Below, one piece after another: positions 6,891 through 16,800 of a DNA stretch of 64,000 nt (positions are counted from its first letter, which is position 1; each line of letters begins with the position of its first letter). The stretch is from Paenibacillus flagellatus (GTDB taxonomy: Bacteria > Bacillota > Bacilli > Paenibacillales > NBRC-103111). Location: NCBI RefSeq assembly GCF_003217775.1, contig NZ_QJVJ01000001.1, positions 744,001-808,000 of the forward strand, in the 5' to 3' direction. The notes under the pieces were generated by a model. That model made no database searches, was not told the origin of the DNA, and saw nothing but the letters and a program-made list of their open reading frames with translations. The translations under genes were made by a program, and so were the position numbers.

Positions 6891-9245
6891 TCATACGCCG
6901 CCCCTCGCTTTCCGGTATTCGCCGGGCGTCATGCCGACGCATTCGCGGAACAGCTTGATGAAGTAGTCGCTTTTCAAGTAGCCGACCCGTTCGCCGATTT
7001 CTTTGATTTTCAAGTCGGTTTCGAGCAGCAGCTCCTTCCCGCGCTCCAGGCGCGCCCGCGTCAAATAGTCGGAAAACGTCTGTCCGCTGTGCTCCTTGAA
7101 AATGCGGCTCAAATAAGACGGATTCAGCCGAAGCCGGTCGGCGATCTGGACGAGCGAGACCGGCCGGTCCAGCTCGTCGCGGATGATCGAGACGGCCTGC
7201 TCGACGTACCGGTTGTTCTTCTCGCGGAAGGCGCTGCCGACGCCCGAGGCGAGCGCCGCCGTCAGCTTCCGCAGCCAGGCCACCGCTTCCTGCAGGTCTT
7301 CCCGGCGAAGCAGCTCCGCGTACAGGTTCGTCTTCTCCCCCGCCAGAGCGGACAGATCGATGCTCATCCGGTCGGCGGTCGCCACGAGCGAGCCGAGCAG
7401 CCTCATGAGCGCGTACTGGATTTGCCGGACGTGCACCCTTCCCTTGGCGCCGCATACGTCCTTGACGATTTGGTCCAGCACGCGTCCCGCCTGTTCCGCG
7501 TCGCCGTTCGCGACGTACGTGTTCAACGATTCTTCCTTGTCGGACGGGTAATGGAAAGCCGCGGTTCCGTCCAGCCGGACGTCTTCGATATAGATCACTT
7601 CGCCCGTCCCGACCATCCCGCGGTACCGGAGCGCCTCCAGCGCCTCGCCGTAAGCCCGGGGCAGCTCCCCGACGTCCCCGCACGGTTTGCCGATGCCGAC
7701 GGAGCAGCCCGCTTTCGTCCGTTCCCCGATCGTGCGAATCCATCCCCCGGCGCATTCGAACAAGGCGGACATTTCGTCGGCCGGACAGTTGACGATGACG
7801 GCGAACGTGCCGTCCGCGATCTCGCTGACGATCCGCTTCCAATGGCCAGGCAGCCCCTCGCCGATCGAATCGGCGATCCGGACTTTGTCCATGCTCTCCG
7901 TCTCCGCATCGGCCGTTCGCCCCTCCGCCCGTTCCAGCGATACGACCAGGACGATCAGCCGCTCCAATTCGATATCGAAGCCGAGATAGCCGAGACGCTC
8001 CGCGACGTCGTCGCGCTTGTAGCCGTTCGGACGAAGCAGGGAGCGGACGAACGTTTCCTTATAGGCCGGGAGGCTCTCCCTCAACCGGTGGCGCAAGCTC
8101 CGCCGGTCCGTGAACGCTCCCTCCAAGCTGCTGCGGATGACGTGCCACTCGCCCGTCGTCCCGCTCTCGTACCGATCGTCCGAGCTTTTGATAAACTGGA
8201 GCATGCGCCCGATCGGCGCGTACAAATTCCGAGCCAGCAGCAGCGCGAACATGCAGGCCGCGGCGGCGAGCAAGCAGCCGTACAGCACGATCACCCGCTT
8301 CGCCTGCGCGACGCTTCCGTACCATTCGTTCAACGGGGACGCCGAGACGAACGTCCAGCCGAGCTTCTCCGACTTGACCCGCGTCACGAGCAGCCGCTCC
8401 CCGTCCACCCGCTCCTCGTAGGAGCTTTCCCCGCCGACTTGGCTCGCCGACCGTTCCGGGCCGCCGCCGAGCCGGACGTTCATCGGATTGGCCGGGTCGT
8501 ACAGCATCGGCGTTCCTCCCGAAGAAAGAACGATGAACGGACGGTCCGCAACGGTGCCCGACCGGCGCACGAGGCTTTCGTAGATTTTGTCCGCGTCGAG
8601 ATTGATGACGAGCACGTTGCCGTCGATCGACGTTTTGTAGACGAGGGGGATGACGTTCAAGGAGGTGCCCTCCGCCGTAGTCGCCCGGCGCATATCGAGT
8701 ATCATCGGCAGTGCCGGATCGGTGCGCGAAAACCGATTCCATTCCTTGTCGTAGAAACGGTCCGGCTCGAACACGAGCAGATCGGACGTCAGAATCAGCT
8801 TCTTGACGCTGTCGAAGTAATAGACCGAGTAGATGAAATCGTTGGACAGCTTCAGCGCGCGCATGTTGCTGAGCGCCTGCTTCTTCCCGCGCAAATACGC
8901 CTCCAAGGCGGGCAAATCCTCGTCGTGCAGCGCCCCCGTCAACGTCTCGTAATACGAGCCTCGGGGAAACTGCTCGAACTGCCTCATCGTCGTCCCTTCC
9001 AGCGTCAATTGGCGGAAGCTGCTGCCGATCTGGTCGATCATCATTTCCATCGCGTTGGCCGTCTGGCTCAAATAAATGCCGTTCGCCCGGCGAAGCTCCT
9101 GCTGGACGGTCGATTTGACGTTATGGTAGTACACGACGCTGGTCGCGGTCAGGGGCAAGAGCGACAGGAGCAGCGCGACGACGACGACTTTGAAGTAGAA
9201 ATGGCGCGATCGGACGGTTCGGAACCATTTCAGACGCGTGGACAT
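6891..9245 (-). CDS. Membrane-anchored AraC-family sensor-regulator
   Basis: 784 aa from ATG 9245; GAGGTGA supplies the ribosome site with about 6-nt spacing, so the GTG nine bases upstream is less likely. Order: TM1 (about residues 15-37), a large extracytoplasmic Cache-like sensor (about 40-310), TM2 (VLYGCLLAAAACMFALLLA), a cytoplasmic linker, and two AraC helix-turn-helix motifs in the last 100 residues (VSLVQIADRLRLNPSYLSRIFKEHSGQTF; IKEIGERVGYLKSDYFIKLFRE). Such one-component regulators sense extracellular ligand or its binding protein and activate the neighbouring transporter. It heads the cluster and is itself under a cre site. Confidence 0.9.
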   Translation of the reverse strand: MSTRLKWFRTVRSRHFYFKVVVVALLLSLLPLTATSVVYYHNVKSTVQQELRRANGIYLSQTANAMEMMIDQIGSSFRQLTLEGTTMRQFEQFPRGSYYETLTGALHDEDLPALEAYLRGKKQALSNMRALKLSNDFIYSVYYFDSVKKLILTSDLLVFEPDRFYDKEWNRFSRTDPALPMILDMRRATTAEGTSLNVIPLVYKTSIDGNVLVINLDADKIYESLVRRSGTVADRPFIVLSSGGTPMLYDPANPMNVRLGGGPERSASQVGGESSYEERVDGERLLVTRVKSEKLGWTFVSASPLNEWYGSVAQAKRVIVLYGCLLAAAACMFALLLARNLYAPIGRMLQFIKSSDDRYESGTTGEWHVIRSSLEGAFTDRRSLRHRLRESLPAYKETFVRSLLRPNGYKRDDVAERLGYLGFDIELERLIVLVVSLERAEGRTADAETESMDKVRIADSIGEGLPGHWKRIVSEIADGTFAVIVNCPADEMSALFECAGGWIRTIGERTKAGCSVGIGKPCGDVGELPRAYGEALEALRYRGMVGTGEVIYIEDVRLDGTAAFHYPSDKEESLNTYVANGDAEQAGRVLDQIVKDVCGAKGRVHVRQIQYALMRLLGSLVATADRMSIDLSALAGEKTNLYAELLRREDLQEAVAWLRKLTAALASGVGSAFREKNNRYVEQAVSIIRDELDRPVSLVQIADRLRLNPSYLSRIFKEHSGQTFSDYLTRARLERGKELLLETDLKIKEIGERVGYLKSDYFIKLFRECVGMTPGEYRKARGGV

Positions 9246-9270
9246 GGGCGTCACCTCGAATCGATATTGA

Positions 9271-9284
9271 TGTAAGCGATTACA
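9271..9284. promoter_or_regulatory. cre site (CcpA) upstream of the AraC-type regulator
   Basis: TGTAAGCGATTACA matches the degenerate cre consensus TGWNANCGNTNWCA at every fixed position and is nearly palindromic. It starts 25 bp upstream of the regulator start. Expected effect: glucose repression of the whole 9245-2118 cluster through its activator. Confidence 0.75.
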
Positions 9285-9446
9285 ATAAAAAGAAAACTTT
9301 CTTTGTCTTGCTATCTTTTTATGCCAAACCGCTTTTATCTATACTATGGTTCGACCAAATAGCGCATTACACCACTAGCGTATCCGATCCGTCCGGAACA
9401 ATCAACCGGTTATTGCAAACAAGTAACGTATACTTCCGTTCGTCTT

Positions 9447-9500
9447 CCAAAACCAAGAGCCCGCCCTCGGCCTGAGTACGATTCAGACCGGGGCGGGCTT
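9447..9500 (-). terminator. Rho-independent terminator of the rhamnosidase/galactosidase operon
   Basis: On the minus strand AGCCCGCCC (complement of 9491-9499) pairs with GGGCGGGCT (9458-9466). The stem continues inward through CGGTCTGA/TCAGGCCG, and CTTGGTTTTGG follows. It lies just after the oxidoreductase gene. Confidence 0.8.
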
Positions 9501-9515
9501 CTATGCCTGCGCGCG

Positions 9516-10595
9516 TTATTCGATGCGCACCGCCAACCGCTGCGCCAGAAGGCAAAGCTCCGCCGCCTTGAACGCATGGTCCTGCGTCATGGCGATTTCG
9601 GTGCGGTTCAGGCAGTCGAGAATGAGCTCCCCGAAAAACGGATAGCCCACTTGGCCGCTCAGCGCGAAGCGGAATTCCCCTTCGCGGTTGACCAAGTAAA
9701 GCTGGTCGCCCTGCGGATCGCGCGCAATGTCGATATATTTCCGCAGCTCGATATAGCCGTCCGTACCTTGGATGATCGTCCTTCCGTCCCCCCAGGTGCC
9801 GAGTCCGTCCGGGGAAAGCCAATCGACGCGGAAGTAGCCGGTCGCTCCGTTGTCCATCCGCAACAACGCATCGCCGAAATCCTCCAGCTCGGGGTATACC
9901 GTCTTGACGCTGTAGTTCGCGACCCGGCTTGCGACGACGGTCGCATCCTTCGCCCCCGTAAAGTGCAGCATCTGCTCGATCTGATGGCTGCCGATGTCGC
10001 AGAGGATGCCTCCGTAGCGCTCCCGGCGAAAAAACCAATCCGGCCGCGACGCGGCATTCAGCTTGTGCGGACCGAAGCCGGCCACGCTTACGACCCGGCC
10101 GATCGCGCCTCGTGCGATCAGCTCGGAGGCGTATACGGCGCTCTCCACGTGCAGACGTTCGCTGTAATAGACCATATATTTGCGTCCGGTCGCCCGAACC
10201 GCCGCCTTGGCCGCCTCGAGCTGCTCCAGCGAAGTAAACGGCGCTTTATCGGTGAAGTAATCTTTGCCGGCCTCCATCGCCCTCACGCCGAGCGGCCCCC
10301 GCTCGTTCGGTACCGCGGCGGCCGCGATCAGCCGGATCGACGGATCGTTCAGCACCTCGTCCAGCGATGCGGCGGCACGCGCCGAAGGGAATCGCTCGCG
10401 AAAACGCGATACTTTATCGGGATCCGGGTCGTAAACCGCGACGATGTCTCCGCCGGCCTCCTTCAAGCCGTTGCACATGCCGTAGATGTGCCCGTGATCC
10501 AGATGGACCGCCGCGAACGGAAACTCTCCTTTGGAAACGACCGGGTTCGGCTTCCCTTTCGGCGCGTAATGCATGCCGTCTTTCCGTGCTGCCAT
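9516..10595 (-). CDS. Gfo/Idh/MocA-family oxidoreductase, atypical N-terminus
   Basis: 359 aa from ATG 10595 (GGAGG, 7-nt spacing). Dehydrogenase that by family would oxidise a sugar or sugar derivative using NAD(P). The Rossmann region reads FAAVHLDHGHIYGM rather than GxGxxG, but the beta-2 acid region (IVAVYDPDPDKVSRFRERFP) is kept. The catalytic-domain signatures GGILCDIGSHQIEQML and the Tyr/Lys region (YFTDKAPFTSLEQL) are recognisable. It is last in the operon, 49 bp after the GH42-like gene, so it probably processes the released monosaccharide. Substrate unknown. Confidence 0.85.
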   Translation of the reverse strand: MAARKDGMHYAPKGKPNPVVSKGEFPFAAVHLDHGHIYGMCNGLKEAGGDIVAVYDPDPDKVSRFRERFPSARAAASLDEVLNDPSIRLIAAAAVPNERGPLGVRAMEAGKDYFTDKAPFTSLEQLEAAKAAVRATGRKYMVYYSERLHVESAVYASELIARGAIGRVVSVAGFGPHKLNAASRPDWFFRRERYGGILCDIGSHQIEQMLHFTGAKDATVVASRVANYSVKTVYPELEDFGDALLRMDNGATGYFRVDWLSPDGLGTWGDGRTIIQGTDGYIELRKYIDIARDPQGDQLYLVNREGEFRFALSGQVGYPFFGELILDCLNRTEIAMTQDHAFKAAELCLLAQRLAVRIE

Positions 10596-10644
10596 CGTTA
10601 TGCCTCCGATCGTAGTCGCAATAGTAGTGTGCAAGACGAGACTG

Positions 10645-13600
10645 TTAGTCGTCCCGCCCAACCGGTCCGAGATCGAACATGTACGGCGTGAGCGGCTGCA
10701 GCAGCGCCATTTCCGATTCCGGCGCCGTGCCTTCGATCAGCTCGGCTTCGGGTACCGCGGGCCGGCCCCGGTCCAGGATGACGACGGAGATCGCCGTCTC
10801 CGTATCGTTCACCGCGCTTAGCAGCCTCCGTCCTTGCCAGACGGCGGTTCTCCATTCGACGCCGTAAACCGGCCGGCCCGTCTCCGCTTCGACGAGCATC
10901 GTCCCGCACAGCCCGGCGCTCGCAAGCTGCGGGAGAAGCCGGTCGCGGATGTGCGGCGCCGTCGGCGAATCGGACGGCAGCACAACCGCCCGGCCGAACA
11001 AGGCGCTCCGCTGCTCGTCGGGCAGCGGCCGATCATGCTGGTCCTTCCGCAGGGTGCCGTCTCCGATGACGACGACGGTGCCCGCGCCTTTTTCGACATA
11101 CGCGCACAGTCCGCTTAACGTCTCCGGAAGCACATGCGTGGCGGCCGGAACGATCACGAAATCGTATCGTTCCGCCATTCCTTGCGCGACTTGCCGCTCC
11201 GAGAGGAAGCCGACCTTCACCCCGCTGAACGAGACGGCTTCGTACGCGTTCAGGCAGGCGGCCGGGTAGGCCGTCGAATAGACGGACGACGGAACCGCGT
11301 ACAAGATGGCCACGCGCGTTTCCGCGTTCTGGAACGCGGTCACCTCCCGGGCGAGCCGGTTCAGGTCGTGGTTCGTCCTGCCGATCGCCGCCACCACGTC
11401 GGGTCTGTGCAGGACGCTTCCTTCCTTATCGTCCGTCGTGTCGTACGTCCGCTCCCATACCCAGATCGTCGTGGCGCTTTTGCCGTGCAGGGGCCCCTGC
11501 CAGAGCATCGCCCTTACATGCTCCGCATGGCCGGGAACATACCGCTGATCGCCGTCCGGGATGATATGATGCTCGGAATTAAAGACGGGAGCGGGTTTCA
11601 TCGAAACCTGCAAATCGTAAAAGCTCATTTCCTTCGCGAACCCTCTGGCGCCTTCGCCCAAGTAGTTCCAGTTGTCGTTCCCGTTAATCTGGCTGAATGC
11701 GGAGAACGCCTCGATGTCGATTCCCCAGCCGAGGCTGCCCTGCGGGTCTCCCATAATTTTGGCGTGAACGGGCAGGTCGGGCGCGATGCTCCGGATGATC
11801 CCGGCCATCCACCGGTGCCATTCCGCGAATAGCTCCTGATTGAAGACGATCCAATCGTACGATATCGGAGCGGCGCCGACGCCGGGCGGCATCGGCACTT
11901 CTTCGAAGGAGGCGTAGGACGTCCCGTAGATCCGGTTCAGCTCGGCGATCCGCCCCTCGTACAGCCGCTGCAAATAACGATGCCAGGCCGGCAAGTAGTA
12001 CGGATCTTTGTTCGTCTGATATACCGGCTCGTTCGTCAGCGTCACGCTGTGCAGCGAGCGGAAATCTTTGACCTGCGGAATGATCGTCCGCAGGAACTCC
12101 CCCACGATTCGGCGGGCGATCGGATGATCGATTTTGTAGAGCAGGCTGTGGCTGCATATCGAAGCGAGCTCCGGCCATTTGCGCAACGCCCAATCGGGAA
12201 AATAGTGCGGCGACAGCAGCAGGTTGACGGCAACGTCGTGCCGTTCGGCCTGCGCCAGCACGCGGACGATGTCGGCTTCGATTTCGGCCGTGCTGATCCC
12301 GTAATCGTCGTCCGGGGAGTCGGAACGACCGCCCGGATCGCCGCCCTGCTCCTTCTCCACGATGACGCTGCGCGGTCCGATTTCGATTTGAACGATGTTG
12401 GCGCCCAAATCTTGAAACTTCGGCATATCGGCGCGAACTTGGCCGAAATGGCCGTAGCCGTTAAAGAAAATCGGCTGCACCGTCTCCGTTCCGGTGCTTC
12501 GGGTCACGGTTCTGCCTACGAAGGCGCAGCCGTCGATCGCCGGCCGTCCGGTTGCGTAGCGGGGCACCGCTTTCGCGATTTTGGCGCCGGACAAATAATC
12601 GCTCAAGCTCCGGCAAGCCTCCCCGTGAAGCTTCTCCAGCTGTTCCGCCACATAGCGGGCCCGCCTCAGCCGGCCATGGCGGACATCGTCCTTGCCGTAC
12701 GGAACGAAATCGCGAATGACCGCGGCGTGAATGCGCTCGTAGTCGACGGCGATCCCCTTCGCCTCGCATGCGGCCAGCAGCCGCTCCAGCTCCGGAAGCT
12801 TCGAGCCGGCTGCGTCCAGCCGGTCGAGCAGCGCTTCGGGGCGGTGCGGAACCTCGATCGTCGACGCCGCCCGCCTCGACGCGCCGCCGGCGGCCGTCAG
12901 CCGGAAGTCGAGCGTGTACGTGCCGGGCTCGACCGGCTCCAGCTCGAATCGCATGGCAAGGACCGATCGGGCCGGAACCGTCAAGTCCCGTACGAGGCCG
13001 AGCAGCCCGGATTCGAGCCGGTACGAAGCGGGGCGGTCGCTTATGTTCGGTACAACCAGCGTATAGGCGGTCGGCACGCCGGGCTGCGCTTCTTCCGGTC
13101 CTTCCGTCCAGACGGTCCACGGATCCAGCGCCGGGATGAGGTGAAGCCGGCCGTGCCGGCCGGGATCCTTCTCCCTCCCGAAGCCGGGCGTCCATTCGAT
13201 CCAGCCGCGCCTTCTGCCCCCGTCGTTATCGTTGATCAGCAGGGCGAACGTCATGGAACCTTCCGGCGGCGGACCGGAGAATATCGCCTTCCAGGGCATT
13301 TTGACCGTATAGACGGTTTCGTCCCCGGTTCGGGTCGTCCGGGACTCGATCGCTTCCGGCCCGGACGTTCCGCTTCCCTGCTTCCATTGCGCAACGCGCG
13401 CGCCGTCCGACGCGCAGTTGAAGCCGAAATCGGGGCCGTACACGCCGTTCTCGCTGAAGGCGATCTGGATGCTGTCCCCCCGCCACATATCGCTGCCTTC
13501 CACCGGGACGTGGACGTCGTCCCGCACGCGGGCCGCCCAATACAAATGGCCGCTGTCGTAGGCAAACCGAATATCGGCCGACAGATCGCCCTCGCCTTTC

Positions 13601-13860
13601 CAGCCGTCCATGACGACCTGGGATGGGAAGGACGGCAGCCGGAAGCCGGCGCATCCCTCCCATCCGGCAAACGTGCCGTCGATCGTCAGGCTCCCGGGCC
13701 CCGCTTCCAGCACCGGCACGTGCCGGTAGGGCGAGGGACGGTGCCTGAACGACTCCCAATCGTAAACCGTTTCTTCGATACAGTCGGGGCGCAGGCGCGG
13801 GAATTCCGCTTCTGAACGGACGCGGGGCGTTCCCGCGTCGCTTCGGGATGTGTCGGACAT
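10645..13860 (-). CDS. GH42-like beta-galactosidase-type glycosidase with CBM9-like domain (shorter paralog)
   Basis: 1071 aa from ATG 13860; AGGAGG lies inside the end of the preceding gene, whose stop is only 4 nt away, so the two are coupled. No signal peptide, so it is cytoplasmic. Order: a CBM9/DOMON-like beta-sandwich (about 55-240; IDGTFAGWEG, IQIAFSENGVYGPDF), a helical linker, a GH42-type TIM barrel (about 430-790), and an amidotransferase-like domain (about 800-980). The expected acid/base is Glu611 (TLTNEPVYQ) and nucleophile Glu763 (FNSEHHII). It is a close paralog of the secreted 1973-aa protein and probably finishes imported oligomers that the larger one releases. The true sugar may differ from galactose. 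Confidence 0.85.
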   Translation of the reverse strand: MSDTSRSDAGTPRVRSEAEFPRLRPDCIEETVYDWESFRHRPSPYRHVPVLEAGPGSLTIDGTFAGWEGCAGFRLPSFPSQVVMDGWKGEGDLSADIRFAYDSGHLYWAARVRDDVHVPVEGSDMWRGDSIQIAFSENGVYGPDFGFNCASDGARVAQWKQGSGTSGPEAIESRTTRTGDETVYTVKMPWKAIFSGPPPEGSMTFALLINDNDGGRRRGWIEWTPGFGREKDPGRHGRLHLIPALDPWTVWTEGPEEAQPGVPTAYTLVVPNISDRPASYRLESGLLGLVRDLTVPARSVLAMRFELEPVEPGTYTLDFRLTAAGGASRRAASTIEVPHRPEALLDRLDAAGSKLPELERLLAACEAKGIAVDYERIHAAVIRDFVPYGKDDVRHGRLRRARYVAEQLEKLHGEACRSLSDYLSGAKIAKAVPRYATGRPAIDGCAFVGRTVTRSTGTETVQPIFFNGYGHFGQVRADMPKFQDLGANIVQIEIGPRSVIVEKEQGGDPGGRSDSPDDDYGISTAEIEADIVRVLAQAERHDVAVNLLLSPHYFPDWALRKWPELASICSHSLLYKIDHPIARRIVGEFLRTIIPQVKDFRSLHSVTLTNEPVYQTNKDPYYLPAWHRYLQRLYEGRIAELNRIYGTSYASFEEVPMPPGVGAAPISYDWIVFNQELFAEWHRWMAGIIRSIAPDLPVHAKIMGDPQGSLGWGIDIEAFSAFSQINGNDNWNYLGEGARGFAKEMSFYDLQVSMKPAPVFNSEHHIIPDGDQRYVPGHAEHVRAMLWQGPLHGKSATTIWVWERTYDTTDDKEGSVLHRPDVVAAIGRTNHDLNRLAREVTAFQNAETRVAILYAVPSSVYSTAYPAACLNAYEAVSFSGVKVGFLSERQVAQGMAERYDFVIVPAATHVLPETLSGLCAYVEKGAGTVVVIGDGTLRKDQHDRPLPDEQRSALFGRAVVLPSDSPTAPHIRDRLLPQLASAGLCGTMLVEAETGRPVYGVEWRTAVWQGRRLLSAVNDTETAISVVILDRGRPAVPEAELIEGTAPESEMALLQPLTPYMFDLGPVGRDD

Positions 13861-13864
13861 GCCA

Positions 13865-16800
13865 TTATCCTCCTGAACGTTCTGGATCCGGATCGCCGAT
13901 GCCGGCGGACCCGTCTTTTCCCGCATGGCCGTTAAAGCGCTGCGGCGGAATGCGCAGCACGGGCTCGCCGGTCATGCTTCCGCCGCTCCATACTTGGAGC
14001 GAAACCGTTTCCGCCGCCGGACCGGTTTCCTGCGGGACATTTACCTGTAGGAGAACCGTATATTCGCTTCCTTGTCCGTCTCGGGCGGCCGCGAGCACGA
14101 ACCGGTCGTTCCCGCTCCGCGCCGTCCGAACCGGACCGTCGCCGTCGAGACGCAAGCCTCCTCGCGGCTGGCGAATGGATATGCTGCCTTTCCATTCGCC
14201 CCGCTCGTCGAATCGGCCGTTGATGTGCAGCCGGACGCCCGAATCGCGGAACGTCCCGTTCATTTGAAGCGGACCGGCGCCGCTCTCGTAAACGGCGGCC
14301 GTTACCGCCGCCGTTTGGGCCGTCCGGTAATAGCCGTTCGGCGCCAGCTCCGCGGCGATTTCGTATACCCCCGGCGGCAGCCGGAGGTCAGCCTCCGCCG
14401 TGCCGGTTGCGTCGGTCGCGTACGATGGATTCGCGGCGGCGGCGTACGGCGTCTTCGTACCGTCCGCGCTCACCGTCCGAATCGCAAAGCGTACGGGCAG
14501 TCCGTCCAGCCGTCCGGGCTCCCCGTCCGGCTCCGGCAGCACCTGCGCGGCCAGCTTCGCGACGCCCGACGAATCCGCCAGCAGCATGCCGGTGTAGCGA
14601 ATGGACGCCGCTTCCTTGCCGACGACGACCGTTCCTGCCGCCTCCGCCGCGGCATAGGGGCGGTCCGGCGGCGGCGAGTACCGTGCGGTAACGTCCCATG
14701 TCTGTGTCTCGTTCCCCGCGCTTATGCCGTGTTCCGCGCGATAGCGGAGAATAGCCGTTCCGTCCTCCCCGGTAACGGCGCTTCCTTCGAAGGAAACGCC
14801 GGGGATGGCATAGGTGATCGTCTCCCCTGCGACGGGATTCCCCTGCCTGTCGGTCAATCGTGCTGCAAGCGGCACGGTATCGCTGTACGAGCCGGATGCA
14901 GACTGCAGCTCGAGCGTCGTGCCGGCCTTCACAACGTCGCCCAGGTCGAACAAATACGGCGTCTCCGGCTTCAGAACGAGCGGGCCCGGGCTTGCCGGCA
15001 CCCCTTCGATCAGCTCGGATACCGGCGTCAGTCGGCTCCCGTCCCGGTAAACCGATGCCGTTACCGGCGTATTGGACATATTCGTGGCGCTAAGCAGCGT
15101 GCGGCCTTCGTACTCGGCGGTTCTCCATTCGACCCCGTAAGCCGGCCGGCCCGTCGCCTCGTCGATCAGACGCAGACGCGCCAGCCCTTCCCGCTCGAGG
15201 ACCGGAAGCAGCGCCGAGCGGATTTGCGGCGCCGACGCGCCCTCTTCGACCAGAACCGAACCGCCGATGACGTCCGCCACGTCCGTGGCGGAGGAAGGCC
15301 GGCTGCGCTCGTCGCGTTGAAGCGAGCGAGCGCCGACGACGAGCACGCTTCCGCCCTGCGCCTGGAACGCCTTGATGGCCTGCACCGTCTCCGGCTTCAC
15401 GTGCGTCGCACCGGGGACGATCAACACTTTGTATCGGCTCCACAGGCCCTCGGCCATTTGCTTCTCCGTGATGAACGCCGCCTTCTCGCCCGTGAAGGAT
15501 AGCGCCTCGTACGCCTGAAGCATCGTCTGGTGGGCGGATCCGGGGTTGTAAATCAGGGACGGTACGGCATACAGAATCGCCGCGTGCGGCTCCGCGTTCT
15601 GCAGGGCGACGACCTCCCGCGCCAGCCGGTTCAGGTCGAGGCCGGTTCGTCCGACGGCGGCAACCGATTCCGGACGATGCAGAATGCCCCCCGCCGCGCT
15701 GCTTTCGTCGTCATATGTCCGTTCCCAGATCCAGAGGGTGGACGCGCTTTTGCCGTGCAGGGCGCCCTGCCACAGCACCGAACGGATATGGGTCCCGTAT
15801 TCGGGCCCGTACCGCCCGTCGCCGTCCTCGATCACGTGATGCTCGGAATTGTATACCGGCGCTTCGCGCAGCGAAGCCTGCAAATCGTAGAAGCTCAGCT
15901 CCTTCATATAAGCGGAAATGCCGCCGCCGATAAAATTCCAGCTGTCGTTGCCGCTTATGTCCGCGAACCCGGCCAACGCCTCGATATCGATCCCGTACTG
16001 GGGGCTTTTGTCGAAATGCCCCATGATTTTCGCGTGCACGGGCAGTGATGGCGCGATGTCGTGAATGATGCCCGCCATCCATTCGTGCCATCCGGTAAAC
16101 AGCTCGCCGTTGAACATCGCCCAATCGTAGCCGGCGGGCGTCGGTTCCGCCCCTTGCGGCATCGGCACATCGTCGAACGACGCGTAGGAGGCGCCGTGGA
16201 TGCGGTTCAGCTCGGCCAGATCGTCACCGTACGTACGGCTCAAGTAGCGGTGCCATTCCGGCAAATTATAGTCGTCCATATGCGAGTGATACTGCGGCTC
16301 GTTCGTCAGCGTTACGCTGTGGAGCGACGGGTGGTCCTTGACGAGCGGAATGACCGCGCGCAAATACGCTTCGATGATCTTCCTCGCCATCGGATGATCG
16401 AAAACGAAATCGAGATCCGGGCCGTATGCCGCGGACGTTCCGCTCTTCAGCTCCGGATACCTTTTGTACGCCCAATCCGGGAAATAGTGCGGCGATAGAA
16501 GCAGGTTGACGGCGATGTCATGCCGCTCCGCCCGCTCGAGCGTGTAGACGATATCGTTCTCGACCGCCGCGGTGGATACGATGTACTCGGTGCCCGGCGC
16601 CGCGTTCTCGAAGCCCGGGGTGAGGAGCAAATTGTTGTCGCTGCCCCGCTCGGTCATGCTGAGATCGTCGACCCATACCGTTCCGGCGTTCTCGGACAAA
16701 ACGGTGAATGTGTAAAACGTTTCGTCCGGTCCCGTCGTATAGTCGGCGGTAACCTGCGTCCAATCGTACGTGCCGCTCGGGAACGGAGTCCGCTGCTTCC

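Noticed and set aside
6798-9275. 825-codon open frame on the plus strand
   Set aside because: Arg/Pro-rich antisense shadow of the AraC-type regulator; no ribosome site or domain.
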